Of a DNA stretch of 64,000 nucleotides, positions 36,840 to 46,161 are shown one piece after another. The notes below the pieces were generated by a model. That model was not told the origin of the DNA and did not search any database. It worked only from the letters and a program-made list of their open reading frames with translations. Source of the stretch: Methanospirillum purgamenti (GTDB taxonomy: Archaea; Halobacteriota; Methanomicrobia; Methanomicrobiales; Methanospirillaceae); NCBI RefSeq assembly GCF_018502485.1, contig NZ_CP075546.1; one strand, 5' to 3'. Position 1 is the first letter of the stretch. Each line of letters starts with the position of its first letter. The position numbers were made by a program, and so were the translations under genes.

Positions 36840-37449
36840 AAATACCTCGAATTTCTAATCCTGTTCCTTTCTTACAAACTATGCCTTCATCCATCAAATT
36901 CTGGAGGGTTCTATCCACCATTTCCGGAGGAAGGCTGGTCAGATCCCGTATTTCTTCAGTACTTTTTGCCCCATGTGCCAGGGCAACTGAAACCAGCATG
37001 CTTTCTTCCCCACTACCAGCACGTTTACCTTCATGGAGAACTTCACTGATCTGATGATCTATCTCCCGTTCCATCTCTTCAAGTTTCTGGGCAATTTCAT
37101 CACGTTCCTTGATCATCTGCCTGAGTTTCTGTAAGGAGATCAGGAGTCGTTGTTCACCTGAGAGAATTACCGGGACCAAATCATGGCTCTGGACATCCAG
37201 ATGTACCTGAATACTGATGTCATGCTCAAGATAGTAATACTTTCTTCTCCGTTCATCACTTCGGAACGCAAGTATTCGTGCATCTTCAAGCATCTGGAGA
37301 TGATCAATAACGGCCTTTGGTGATATCATCAGCCGTTCAGATATCTCAGTTACAAAACAGGGCTTTTCCCGGAGAAGTTCAATGATTCTCCTACGGTTCC
37401 GGTTACCGAGAATATCCAGCAGCCGGGACAGCTCTGCCTGTTCCAACAT
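36829..37449 (-). CDS. ArsR-type winged-helix regulator with second C-terminal helix domain
   Basis: An N-terminal winged helix (about 5-85; NRNRRRIIELLREKPCFV, MISPKAVIDHLQML) is followed by a long coiled coil (about 105-140) and a second small helix-turn-helix-like part (about 150-205; SLPPEMVDRTLQNLMDEG). A GTG lies one codon upstream at 37452. A perfect inverted repeat overlaps the start codon, suggesting autoregulation. The next gene is an Hsp20-like protein, a pairing that recalls archaeal heat-shock regulators such as Phr; this parallel is inference. Confidence 0.82.
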   Translation of the reverse strand: MLEQAELSRLLDILGNRNRRRIIELLREKPCFVTEISERLMISPKAVIDHLQMLEDARILAFRSDERRRKYYYLEHDISIQVHLDVQSHDLVPVILSGEQRLLISLQKLRQMIKERDEIAQKLEEMEREIDHQISEVLHEGKRAGSGEESMLVSVALAHGAKSTEEIRDLTSLPPEMVDRTLQNLMDEGIVCKKGTGLEIRGIYAE

Positions 37450-37469
37450 CACTAACTCTATGTTAGTGA
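37449..37469 (-). promoter_or_regulatory. Perfect inverted repeat at the regulator start (probable operator)
   Basis: TCACTAAC and GTTAGTGA form 8-base arms around a 5-base spacer. The repeat overlaps the regulator's start codon. A TATA-like AATATAATAAATA lies 20-35 bases further upstream on the minus strand, between the end of guaB and the repeat, so transcription would begin inside the repeat. Confidence 0.7.
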
Positions 37470-37482
37470 AAATGAGTATTTA

Positions 37483-38943
37483 TTATATTCTATAGTTGGG
37501 AGCTTCATCGGTGATAGTTATGTTATGTGGATGGCTTTCATGATACCCAGCCTGGGTGATCCTGATAAATCTGGTTTTTTCATGCATATCTCTGATGTTA
37601 CGCGCTCCAACATATCCCATTGCAGATTTTAATCCACCGATCATCTGGTATATGACATCAGCAACCGGTCCGACATATGGGGTGACTCCTTCCACACCTT
37701 CAGGAACAAATTTCGTCTTTCCAATCTCTTTTTTCTGGAAATACCGGTCTGATGAGACACCGGTTGACATGACACCAAGGGAACCCATTCCCCGGTACTG
37801 TTTATATTTCCTGCTCTGGATAGTTACGATCTGACCTGGTGATTCATCTGTCCCTGCAAACAGATTACCCATCATGACTGAATCTGCACCGGCAGCAATC
37901 GCCTTTGCGATATCTCCTGAGAATCGTATACCTCCGTCGGCGATGATCGGAACATCAGCTTCTGTTGCTACTTCTGCAACGGTGGAAATTGCGGTAATTT
38001 GTGGAACCCCGACACCGGCCACTACCCGGGTGGTACAGATAGATCCCGGACCAATACCCACTTTCAGACCATCAACAGTATCAGCAAGAGCTTCTGCCGC
38101 AGTTTTTGTTGCAATATTACCTGCGACAATATCAACCGAAATACTGCCTTTGATATCCTTGACACTTTTTACTACGTTGAGGTTATGACCATGAGCACAA
38201 TCGACAACAATAGCATCCACCCCAGCTTCAACCAACATCATGGCCCGTGCGTGATCATATGGGCCTACTGATGCAGCAACCCGGAGATTTCCATTACTAT
38301 CCCTGATGGCATTTGGGAACTGTCTTTTTTCCAGGAGTTCCTGCATAGAAATAATCCCGGTTAATGTCCCTTCATCGTCCACAACCGGAAGTCGTTCAAC
38401 TTTCCTGGAGTACATGAGGTCAAATGCGTCATCTATTGAAATTCCCTCTCTGGCAACAATCGGCTCAGGAGTCATTATTGACTTAACCGGCTGGTTTCCT
38501 ATCCGACTGACCATAGCCCTGAGATCACGCCTACTGACTATTCCTATGACTTTATCATTTTCAACGACGGGGACACCGCCGATCCCATGATAAGTCATCA
38601 TACGGTCAACGTCAGCAATAAGAGAGTCGGGTTTTACTGTGAGTACTTCACGCTGAACGATTTCAGACTCAAGTTTGACTTTTCTGACCTCTTCAACCTC
38701 CTGTTCTGCAGTCATGTTCCGGTGAATAACGGTAATGCCACCGGCTCGGGCCAGTGCTACTGCCATCGAAGAGGTACTGACCGTGTCCATTGCAGCACTG
38801 ACAAGAGGAATATTCAGTTCAATATTGCGAGAAAAACGGGTGGTGACCTCTGCCTGATTCGGCTCTACTTCAGAGGCGGCCGGAATGAGCAGAACGTCAT
38901 CAAAAGTAAGCCCGGTTTCTGCCTGTAATTTTTCTATATACAT
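37483..38943 (-). CDS. guaB: IMP dehydrogenase
   Basis: The 486-residue enzyme oxidises IMP to XMP with NAD in guanine nucleotide synthesis. Two CBS domains interrupt the barrel (about 95-205; IMTPEPIVAR marks the second). The catalytic loop Cys lies in GIGPGSICTTRVVAG, and the GMGSLGVM stretch and FVPEGVEG flap are present. Length matches the family. It follows mfnB with a one-base gap and precedes the regulator by about 33 bases. Confidence 0.97.
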   Translation of the reverse strand: MYIEKLQAETGLTFDDVLLIPAASEVEPNQAEVTTRFSRNIELNIPLVSAAMDTVSTSSMAVALARAGGITVIHRNMTAEQEVEEVRKVKLESEIVQREVLTVKPDSLIADVDRMMTYHGIGGVPVVENDKVIGIVSRRDLRAMVSRIGNQPVKSIMTPEPIVAREGISIDDAFDLMYSRKVERLPVVDDEGTLTGIISMQELLEKRQFPNAIRDSNGNLRVAASVGPYDHARAMMLVEAGVDAIVVDCAHGHNLNVVKSVKDIKGSISVDIVAGNIATKTAAEALADTVDGLKVGIGPGSICTTRVVAGVGVPQITAISTVAEVATEADVPIIADGGIRFSGDIAKAIAAGADSVMMGNLFAGTDESPGQIVTIQSRKYKQYRGMGSLGVMSTGVSSDRYFQKKEIGKTKFVPEGVEGVTPYVGPVADVIYQMIGGLKSAMGYVGARNIRDMHEKTRFIRITQAGYHESHPHNITITDEAPNYRI

Positions 38944-38944
38944 T

Positions 38945-39631
38945 TTAGTGAACCATACTTACTGCCTTTAAAACAAGTTCTTCCTGTACCATCGCGGTTC
39001 GATCTCCCCCGCATACCATACCCCTGACTCCGATGATCTCCGGATTAATGCGTTTGAGAATTTCTATATCCGGAAACTTCAGGGATCCGGCAAGGGCAGT
39101 AGAAAGACCCAGAGATCTATTCAGGGCTGTAAACTCTGTGAGAAGTGCCTCATCCATAAATTCAAAGGTCGATTTTCCATCTTTGATACCAGTATCCACC
39201 ATTGATATATCTGCACCTGCTTTGGCTGCAAGTGGAGCCATCTCAAATGGTGAAATGGTGTCAAGTCGTTCCCAATCAGAATAAGCGGCGATAACTACCT
39301 TTTTTTCAGGGTACGTATCTTTCACAGCACGGGTTACTGAGTTGATAACCATCTGTGCTTCTTCTGCCCCATCAAACATCAGCCCGATCTTTATGTAATC
39401 AGCACCAGCTGCTGCAGCACCGAGAGCGGTCAGAGCTGCACCTCCTGGTTTATAGTCAAAATCACCAATAGCTGCACTTACGGGTTTATCAGTCAGGTCT
39501 TTTATTGCCCTGATTATCCAGGGAAAAGAGGCTCCAAGCGATCCCTCTTCGGGTCGTTTCACATCGACAATATCGGCAGAAAGTGCCTTCTTCGCTTCTT
39601 CTAATGTTGCTGGGCTGACAAGCAACTGCAT
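38945..39631 (-). CDS. mfnB: (5-formylfuran-3-yl)methyl phosphate synthase
   Basis: The 228-residue class I aldolase-like enzyme makes the furan ring precursor of methanofuran from glyceraldehyde-3-phosphate. The conserved VDVKRPEEGSLGASFPW carries the lysine region used in catalysis, and AAIGDFDYKPG is also a family landmark. It is diagnostic of methanogens and C1 metabolisers. It is first in the minus-strand run with guaB and divergent (44 bases) from the HisA-related gene. Confidence 0.95.
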   Translation of the reverse strand: MQLLVSPATLEEAKKALSADIVDVKRPEEGSLGASFPWIIRAIKDLTDKPVSAAIGDFDYKPGGAALTALGAAAAGADYIKIGLMFDGAEEAQMVINSVTRAVKDTYPEKKVVIAAYSDWERLDTISPFEMAPLAAKAGADISMVDTGIKDGKSTFEFMDEALLTEFTALNRSLGLSTALAGSLKFPDIEILKRINPEIIGVRGMVCGGDRTAMVQEELVLKAVSMVH

Positions 39632-39675
39632 ACATTTTATGGAACCGGTATCTAAATAGTGATTACGTTTGTAAT

Positions 39676-40365
39676 ATGGACCTATATCTAGCCACAGACT
39701 TAAAATCCGGACAAATCGTTCATGGAAAGAGCGGTATGCGGGATTGGTACGTTCCAGTTACCTCTCTGTACGCAGACACTGCTGAACCGGTCAGATTTAT
39801 TGAACAGATAAAACCCAGGTACTTGTATATTGCAGATTTGGACCGGATTTGCGGCGTTGGAGATCATGATGCCCTGATTCCTGCCCTTGCAGATCGGACA
39901 GAACGCATACTTCTGGATCGCGGATGCCGGAGCCCGGATGATGTCCTGGTTCTTCCGCGTGTTCACATGATCGTTGGAACTGAGACTGCTGCAGATACTC
40001 TGGATCAATTCAATGGGGGCGTCCTCTCGGTTGATATTAAAAATGATCTGGTGATTCCCTGGAACACTGATCCGGTTGCTTTTCTCTCATCCTGCAACCG
40101 GTACCAGTTTGAGATGGTTATACTCCTTGACATTGGTCGGGTCGGTACCGGACGGGGACTTGACACTGAGAAATTATCTGCATTCAGGTCTGCTTATGCA
40201 GGTACTCTCCTCTGGGGAGGAGGGGTATCATCTGAAGAGGATCTGGTGCTCCTTGAAAAAGCCGGGTTTGACGGGGCAATTATCGCGACAGCAGTTCACA
40301 CCGGCAAAATTCCAATTGAGTATATCAGGAGGGGGACATTCTGCTCGTCACCATTGAAGGCATAG
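39676..40365 (+). CDS. HisA/HisF-related TIM-barrel protein
   Basis: The 229 residues resemble phosphoribosylformimino isomerases: LYLATDLKSGQIVHG opens the barrel, YLYIADLDRICG and LLDIGRVGTGRG give the phosphate-binding sites. The sequence is divergent from true HisA and fits a HisA/HisF-related family found in methanogens and methylotrophs. Its divergent neighbour is mfnB, so a role near C1-carrier synthesis is possible but unproven. Its end overlaps the tmk start by 25 bases. Confidence 0.8.
   Translation: MDLYLATDLKSGQIVHGKSGMRDWYVPVTSLYADTAEPVRFIEQIKPRYLYIADLDRICGVGDHDALIPALADRTERILLDRGCRSPDDVLVLPRVHMIVGTETAADTLDQFNGGVLSVDIKNDLVIPWNTDPVAFLSSCNRYQFEMVILLDIGRVGTGRGLDTEKLSAFRSAYAGTLLWGGGVSSEEDLVLLEKAGFDGAIIATAVHTGKIPIEYIRRGTFCSSPLKA
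40327..40332 (+). promoter_or_regulatory. Ribosome binding site that fixes the tmk start
   Basis: AGGAGG lies within the end of the HisA-related gene, eight bases before a CTG codon at 40341. No ATG, GTG or TTG in this frame is near it. Confidence 0.7.
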
Positions 40366-40964
40366 ACGGGAGTGGAAAATCAACGCTCCACAAGACCCTG
40401 GGACCATATCTTGCCGACCTGGATCCGGTGATTACCTGTGAACCAGGATCGACATGGATTGGCGAGGCAGTCCGTCGTGCCATCAGGGAACATGCTGACC
40501 CGATTGCTGAGGCTCTCCTCTTCGTCGCTGATCACGCCGCCCATCTCCGGGAAGTCATCCGGCCAGCTTTGTCAGAGGATCGTCTTGTCATATCTGACCG
40601 GTATATTGACAGCCGACTTGTCTACCAGCAGGTTACCCTTGACGGGATAATTCCTGATCCGCTCACCTGGCTAAGGGCGGTGCATCATGGGTGGACGATA
40701 ATGCCGGATCTCACTATTCTGCTTGCCGTCCCGGTCCCGGTCGCCCTGGAGCGGACCGGTAAACGCGAGAGCGGAGAACATTTTGAGCAGGAATCAGTGT
40801 TGACCAAAGTTCAGGAGTATTACATGGAACTAGTTGAAGAGGATACAGCCCGGTTCCTTATACTGGACGGGACACTCCCCCCTGAACATATACTGAGGGT
40901 TGCAGGTGAAGTGATTCGGTTCCGATATGATGAGATGAACAGGAAGAAAAAGAAAAAATATTAA
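40341..40964 (+). CDS. tmk: Thymidylate kinase, apparent CTG start
   Basis: The 207-residue enzyme phosphorylates dTMP to dTDP. Starting at CTG 40341 restores the P-loop VTIEGIDGSGKSTL at the very N-terminus. The first ATG-type start, at 40428, would remove it. An ATT at 40338 is the other candidate. The DR motif is seen as SDRYIDSRLVYQQ, and DLTILLAVPVP matches the family; length is normal. It overlaps the HisA-related gene and so is probably coupled to it. Confidence 0.9.
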   Translation: MLVTIEGIDGSGKSTLHKTLGPYLADLDPVITCEPGSTWIGEAVRRAIREHADPIAEALLFVADHAAHLREVIRPALSEDRLVISDRYIDSRLVYQQVTLDGIIPDPLTWLRAVHHGWTIMPDLTILLAVPVPVALERTGKRESGEHFEQESVLTKVQEYYMELVEEDTARFLILDGTLPPEHILRVAGEVIRFRYDEMNRKKKKKY

Positions 40965-40967
40965 TTT

Positions 40968-43565
40968 TTACTGCTCTATCGTTATTACCAGACTGTCACT
41001 GACCGGAATCAGGTCAACACTGGCTCCTGCAACGGTGTATGAGAGCTGGGGGAGTACTGAACCATCAGGCACTACAATCTCTTCTCCGTCAACGGTTATC
41101 GTAGCCGGAACGGATGTAAGACTCTCTTTTGGTAATGCCTCAATTGCCTGCATGAATCCTTTTGCCTTCCCCCGGAGTTTCGGACCAATGATACCCATAT
41201 CAAACTTAACCCCACTGACTACCTGTGTCAGTTCAGGCATGCCGGTCTTCCAGGTAAGGGTACAGGTGGATGCGGTGCTTGCGTCTCCTGCATCATCAAC
41301 CGCAAGAGCCGTGTATACTGTCACATTGCCGAGCGGAGCATTCAGGGCAAGCCCCTTATCATGCTTGTACCGTCTAATCTCAGAGATGACCTGGACCAGG
41401 ATCTCACCAGACCTGACAGCCTCTTCATCCTCATAGGAGAATGTCACCCAGGGCTGCTGATGAACAGAACTCTCTTCCATGGCTGACCAGACTTCTTCGG
41501 CAAAGTACGGGGTAAAGGGTGCAAGCATCCGGCAGATTGCATCCATCGATGTCCGGATGGCAACACAGGCCCCGTCACGGTCTGCAGAATCCGAGTAGAG
41601 CCTGCCCTTCACGATCTCGATATAATTGTCTGCGAGGACATCCCAGGCAAACTCCCGTATTGCTTTCAGACCCTTATCAAACTGATAGGTTTCAAGAGAT
41701 TCTGATACTTCCCGAATGGTCTGGCTTAATTTGGTTAAAAGCCACCGGTCTGCGAGAGCAGTCACCTGTGCATCGGCCTTGTACGGAGCCCGATCAAGTT
41801 GCATCAGAGCAAACCGTGAGATATTCCACATCTTGGTAAGGAACCGGTTTGCAGCGACCACATCATTCCAGTTAAATTGAATATCTGATCCGGTTGCAGC
41901 ACCAAGAGCGGCCCACTGACGAAGGGAGTCAGCACCGTACTGCTCCAGAATCTCCTCAGGGACCGTTACATTGCCCCTGCTCTTACTCATCTTAAAACCA
42001 TCTTCTCCCAGCACCATGCCGTTTACCAGGATCTGCTCCCAGGGTTTGCCACCGGTGAGGGATACTGCACGAAGTATTGTATAAAATGCCCAGGTCCGGA
42101 TGATATCATGACCCTGTGGCCGAATCTGTGCAGGGAACAGGGGTGGGACTTTCTGTGTTCCGTCCCATCCGGTCACGTGCATCACCGAGATGGAAGAGTC
42201 CATCCAGGTGTCAAGGACGTCAGTCTCCGGGATGAAATTTGAGCTGCCACATTTTGGACAAGGGAGCTTTGGTGTATCAACCGTCGGGTCAATAGGGAGT
42301 TCGCTCTCCTCCGGCAGTATGATCTCACCACAGTCCTTACAGAACCAGATCGGGATAGGGGATGCAAAGATCCGCTGCCGTGAGATACACCAGTCCCACT
42401 CCATCTGGGTGATCCAGTTCTCCATCCGGAGAAACATGTGTTCAGGGTACCACTTGACTTCCTTTGCGGCTTTTAATGCGGCTTCATGTGGGATCTTTAC
42501 AAACCACTGATGTTCGGAGAGGATCTCGATGGGTGTTTTACACCGCCAGCAGGTTCCGACACGCTGCTCAAGAGGTTCCTGGCGGAGCAGGATTCCTTCG
42601 GACTTCATATCTGCAAGGATTGCTTCCCGGCAGCTGGTGGTATTCATCCCCTCATACTTCCCGGCTATCTGGGTCATATGACCAGTCTTGTCAATTGCTT
42701 TTCTGAGCGGGAGATTATGGACCTTCCACCAGATGACATCCTGCTTATCACCAAAGGTACAGATCATAACGGCCCCTGAACCAAAGGACGGGTCAACCGC
42801 TTCGTCACAGATGATGGGAACCTCATGACCGAACAGGGGAACTTTCAGTTGTTCGCCTTTTCGACCTTTGTACCGGTCATCATCAGGGTGAACGGCAACT
42901 GCCACACAAGCGGCAAGCAGCTCTGGCCGTGATGTTGCAATTTCAAGTCCGGAGAAGTTGAAATAGTTGAGTTTTGTTGTCCGGTCGCTGTAATTGACCT
43001 CGGCAAATGCAATGGCAGTCTCACACCGTGGACAGAAGTTAACCGGATGGTCAGACTGGTAGATCTGTCCTGCGTGATACATACGCAAAAATGAGAGCTG
43101 GGTTTTGCCGAAGTACTCCGGCATCATGGTGATGTATTCGTGGCTCCAGTCGATGGAAAAGGCCATCCTGCGCATGGATGCCCGCATCTTCTTGATGTTT
43201 CCAATCGTCAGCTCACGGCACATCTCACGAAACTTCTGCCGGTCAACATCATTTTTTGTGATCTTATGGATCTCTTCAACTTTTACTTCGGTTGGAAGAC
43301 CATGGCAGTCCCATCCCTGCGGGAACATGACATTGTATCCTTTCATCCGCTTGTATCTGGCTAAAAAATCGATATAACACCAGTTGAATGCATTTCCGAT
43401 ATGAAATTCTCCGGTGGGATAGGGCGGTGGCGTGTCAATGACAAATTGTGGCTTTTCAGAGCCTTCCTTGAAGTAGACGTCTTCATCCTTCCACGTCTGT
43501 TGCCATCGTGCTTCCACCTCACGATATTCATAGGTTTTGGGAAGTTCCCGCAAGACCCGAGACAT
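40968..43565 (-). CDS. valS: Valyl-tRNA synthetase
   Basis: The class I enzyme of 865 residues charges tRNA-Val. The nucleotide site is PTGEFHIGNAFNW (HIGH-type HIGN), the KMSKS loop is GFKMSKSRGN, and an editing domain and Cys-type zinc motifs (FCPRC, CPKCGS) lie between. The frame is open to 43610, but the ATG at 43565 (MSRVLRELPKTYEY) begins family-like sequence, so I use it. It converges with tmk, only three bases apart. Confidence 0.96.
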   Translation of the reverse strand: MSRVLRELPKTYEYREVEARWQQTWKDEDVYFKEGSEKPQFVIDTPPPYPTGEFHIGNAFNWCYIDFLARYKRMKGYNVMFPQGWDCHGLPTEVKVEEIHKITKNDVDRQKFREMCRELTIGNIKKMRASMRRMAFSIDWSHEYITMMPEYFGKTQLSFLRMYHAGQIYQSDHPVNFCPRCETAIAFAEVNYSDRTTKLNYFNFSGLEIATSRPELLAACVAVAVHPDDDRYKGRKGEQLKVPLFGHEVPIICDEAVDPSFGSGAVMICTFGDKQDVIWWKVHNLPLRKAIDKTGHMTQIAGKYEGMNTTSCREAILADMKSEGILLRQEPLEQRVGTCWRCKTPIEILSEHQWFVKIPHEAALKAAKEVKWYPEHMFLRMENWITQMEWDWCISRQRIFASPIPIWFCKDCGEIILPEESELPIDPTVDTPKLPCPKCGSSNFIPETDVLDTWMDSSISVMHVTGWDGTQKVPPLFPAQIRPQGHDIIRTWAFYTILRAVSLTGGKPWEQILVNGMVLGEDGFKMSKSRGNVTVPEEILEQYGADSLRQWAALGAATGSDIQFNWNDVVAANRFLTKMWNISRFALMQLDRAPYKADAQVTALADRWLLTKLSQTIREVSESLETYQFDKGLKAIREFAWDVLADNYIEIVKGRLYSDSADRDGACVAIRTSMDAICRMLAPFTPYFAEEVWSAMEESSVHQQPWVTFSYEDEEAVRSGEILVQVISEIRRYKHDKGLALNAPLGNVTVYTALAVDDAGDASTASTCTLTWKTGMPELTQVVSGVKFDMGIIGPKLRGKAKGFMQAIEALPKESLTSVPATITVDGEEIVVPDGSVLPQLSYTVAGASVDLIPVSDSLVITIEQ

Positions 43566-43673
43566 TGCCCATACGTTTGAAGGTGAAGGGTAATGTAGAT
43601 GATGGAACATGTGGGGTGAATATGAACTGGTTCATAATCCTGGCACCATCAGGATGAAAAAAAGATTCTGGTA

Positions 43674-44744
43674 TCAGCACAAAGAACCGATGCCGCAGGT
43701 AGGGATGTTGTCATTCGAGCCGAACATGGATGAGGATATGGGCGTATATGTATTCATGGCCTGCTCTTTTGCCCGTTGAGCTTCATCTTTTCGTCCCAGT
43801 TTCTGAAGTACCCGGGAGTAACTATTCCATACATCGGATCCTGAAGAACCAAGATTAATAGCATGTTCATATGCCCCAGCAGCCTGCTCAATTCGTCCGA
43901 TTGAAGTGAGAATACCTGCATACTCTGACCAGAGCTGCGGCTGGTTGTCTGATAATCTGAATGACTGATTATAGGCATCTAGTGCTTCAGTAGTTTTTCC
44001 TGCTTTCTGAAGAAAACCAGCATATGTTCCATATGCCGCCGCATCTTGTGGAGACAGAATGAGCGTCTGGTTCATAACATCAATTGCTTCACTTGTCTTC
44101 CCGAGGGAAAAAAGGACATCTGCTAGTTTTTTCATAACCGGCGCTGTTTCATTCGTCGCCAGTGCTTCTTTAAAAACTACTTCAGCTTCTGAAAGCCGTC
44201 CCAGACCAGTAAGGACATCACCATATGTTGTGAGGGTATCATAGTCAAGGTCTGATGTCTTTTGCAGGTCAGCATATGCATCAGCTGCATGTTTCATCTC
44301 TCCGATTGCTGCAAGGCCTTCTGCCTGCTTTTTTAGTGATTCAGCCCCCAGGTTTTCAGATGATCTGTTCACTCTTACCTGTGAGGGTTTTCCACCGGTG
44401 ACGCTGTCGCGAATACTTGACGACCAGGGAATAACATACACATAATCGTACGTATAGGAGATATTTGCCCCAGGTAATTCGCATTGACATGTTGGATAGT
44501 ACATTCCAAGAGAATGATATGTATGGTCAGTTGTGAGAGCAGAAGAAGTATTTCCATCGCCGAATGTCCATAAAACCTTGTCACATTCTTCTCCTCCTGG
44601 AAATGTAAAGTAAACAGGTAAAGGATTTTTCCCTTCAGTTGGGGCATAAGTCGGGGCTGCAGATACACAAGATGAGAAGCATAAGAGACAAAGAAGCACC
44701 GCAGGTGCAATTATTATTCTATTGGATCCGGAATATTCTGGCAT
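43674..44744 (-). CDS. Exported PKD-TPR protein
   Basis: A signal peptide (about 8-30) precedes a PKD-like domain (about 35-105; LWTFGDGNTSS, THTYHSLGMYYP-type stretch) and about six tetratricopeptide repeats (about 125-330; ALDAYNQSFRLS, AAGAYEHAINLG). The tail carries two Cys (TCGIGSLC). It is an extracellular scaffold by prediction. The same two modules are encoded as separate neighbouring genes at 60589 and 61315. Confidence 0.85.
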   Translation of the reverse strand: MPEYSGSNRIIIAPAVLLCLLCFSSCVSAAPTYAPTEGKNPLPVYFTFPGGEECDKVLWTFGDGNTSSALTTDHTYHSLGMYYPTCQCELPGANISYTYDYVYVIPWSSSIRDSVTGGKPSQVRVNRSSENLGAESLKKQAEGLAAIGEMKHAADAYADLQKTSDLDYDTLTTYGDVLTGLGRLSEAEVVFKEALATNETAPVMKKLADVLFSLGKTSEAIDVMNQTLILSPQDAAAYGTYAGFLQKAGKTTEALDAYNQSFRLSDNQPQLWSEYAGILTSIGRIEQAAGAYEHAINLGSSGSDVWNSYSRVLQKLGRKDEAQRAKEQAMNTYTPISSSMFGSNDNIPTCGIGSLC

Positions 44745-44914
44745 CAGGTGAACACCTTCGTATCCATTGCTGTGAAAGATAATAGGGTTTCAGTACACCG
44801 ACACCTGGGTGTTGGACATGTGAAGGATCTTATGTCTCTCCATCACACATGTATACTCCATTTTTCTTTACAAAATCTCATTATTGGCATTTCATTCCTG
44901 AACAGGTGCCTGAT

Positions 44915-44923
44915 ACTATATAT
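44915..44923 (+). promoter_or_regulatory. TATA box of the DUF92 gene
   Basis: CTATATATT lies 27-35 bases before the ATG at 44950, the spacing for a leaderless archaeal transcript. No ribosome binding site is visible before that ATG. Confidence 0.6.
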
Positions 44924-44949
44924 TCGGTGAATAACCAAATACGTACCCA

Positions 44950-46155
44950 ATGTTTAGCACAGTGAGATGGATTGCATTTGTACTGGCGGTTCTTCTCCTG
45001 ATAATATCCCCATATCTCCCTCCCGGAGTTCCGGGACTTATCGTAGTTATTACTGCCCTTGCTCTCTGGTTTAAGTCTGTAGAACAGTGGCTTTCGATCG
45101 CCTTGGGAATAATCGGATTACTGGGACTATTGGGTATTCTCCCGATTTTTGTACTCTGTGCGTCTATCCTTATAGTCACGACAAAAGAACTTGTTTTTTC
45201 TCTAACCGGAGGGAAAACTATTGAATACGCGTTATCCTTCATTTGCGGTCTTCTGATAACTGCGTTGGTTATGGAATACCTTGGTGTTCAGTCATGGCTG
45301 TCAGCGGTGGTCGGGGCCACGGTCTGTGTCCTCCTGCATTCGATTTTAGGAACTCAAAAAAATGCAGTGACAATCGAACTGATTGCGGTTGCCATGATTA
45401 TGCTCCTGATTGAGGATCTTGAGTATGAAGCAACCTTCCCATTGGTGGCGACCGCTGTTGTGATAGCGTTCGGATTTAGTTACTTTGCCTACCGGCTGAA
45501 AACTGCTGACATTCCTGGATTATTTTCTGCTGCTCTGGTCGGTGTCCTTCTTATTGTCTTTGCCGGGATCTCCTGGTTTATGATAATGCTCTCTTTTTTT
45601 ATTCTGGGTGCTATTGCAACCCGGTTTCATATGGACTATAAAAAGTCCCTCCATGTTGAAGAGGAAAAAGGAGGTGTCAGAGGGTATGTAAATGTCTTTG
45701 CAAATGGATTGGTTTCTGTTTGTGCTGCAGTGGGATATGGCGTTACTCAACATCCTGCATTTGTTGCGGCATACCTTGGAAGTGTTGCAACCGCAGCAGC
45801 GGATACCGTCGCCGGAGAAATTGGTGTCTGTTATGGTAAACCAAGGCTGATTACAACCATGCAGCCGGTCCGGGAAGGAACAAATGGTGGCATCTCTTTT
45901 GTTGGAGAACTTGCCGGACTATTTGGTGCAGTTTTTGTGTCAACCAGTGCAGTTCTGCTTGGTGTCGCAGATTTTTCCATTTTTGTTGCAGCTGTCATCG
46001 GAGGATTTATCGGAACAAATCTTGACAGTCTGCTCGGAGAATTATATGAAAATAAGCATTTGTGGGGGAATGCTGGAACAAATTTCCTCGCAACCCTTGG
46101 GGGAGGACTTGTTACCGCACTCCTCTGGGCAATAGTCTCATTTTTTTCCGGTTAA
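44950..46155 (+). CDS. DUF92 integral membrane protein
   Basis: The 401-residue polytopic protein has an N-terminal set of helices of its own and a C-terminal DUF92 domain (about 190-400), with family stretches TVAGEIGVCYG, GTNGGISFVGELAG and GTNLDSLLGELYE. Eukaryotic and cyanobacterial relatives phosphorylate phytyl phosphate, so a lipid-phosphate role is conceivable in archaeal membrane chemistry; this is inference. The start is leaderless. Confidence 0.85.
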   Translation: MFSTVRWIAFVLAVLLLIISPYLPPGVPGLIVVITALALWFKSVEQWLSIALGIIGLLGLLGILPIFVLCASILIVTTKELVFSLTGGKTIEYALSFICGLLITALVMEYLGVQSWLSAVVGATVCVLLHSILGTQKNAVTIELIAVAMIMLLIEDLEYEATFPLVATAVVIAFGFSYFAYRLKTADIPGLFSAALVGVLLIVFAGISWFMIMLSFFILGAIATRFHMDYKKSLHVEEEKGGVRGYVNVFANGLVSVCAAVGYGVTQHPAFVAAYLGSVATAAADTVAGEIGVCYGKPRLITTMQPVREGTNGGISFVGELAGLFGAVFVSTSAVLLGVADFSIFVAAVIGGFIGTNLDSLLGELYENKHLWGNAGTNFLATLGGGLVTALLWAIVSFFSG

Positions 46156-46161
46156 ACCCGG

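Noticed and set aside
43566..43610. Fifteen extra residues at the ValS N-terminus
   Set aside because: They do not resemble synthetase sequence, and the ATG at 43565 starts the conserved region.
44745..44914. 60-residue plus-strand frame before the DUF92 gene
   Set aside because: No ribosome site and no recognisable sequence. The DUF92 promoter lies at its end.
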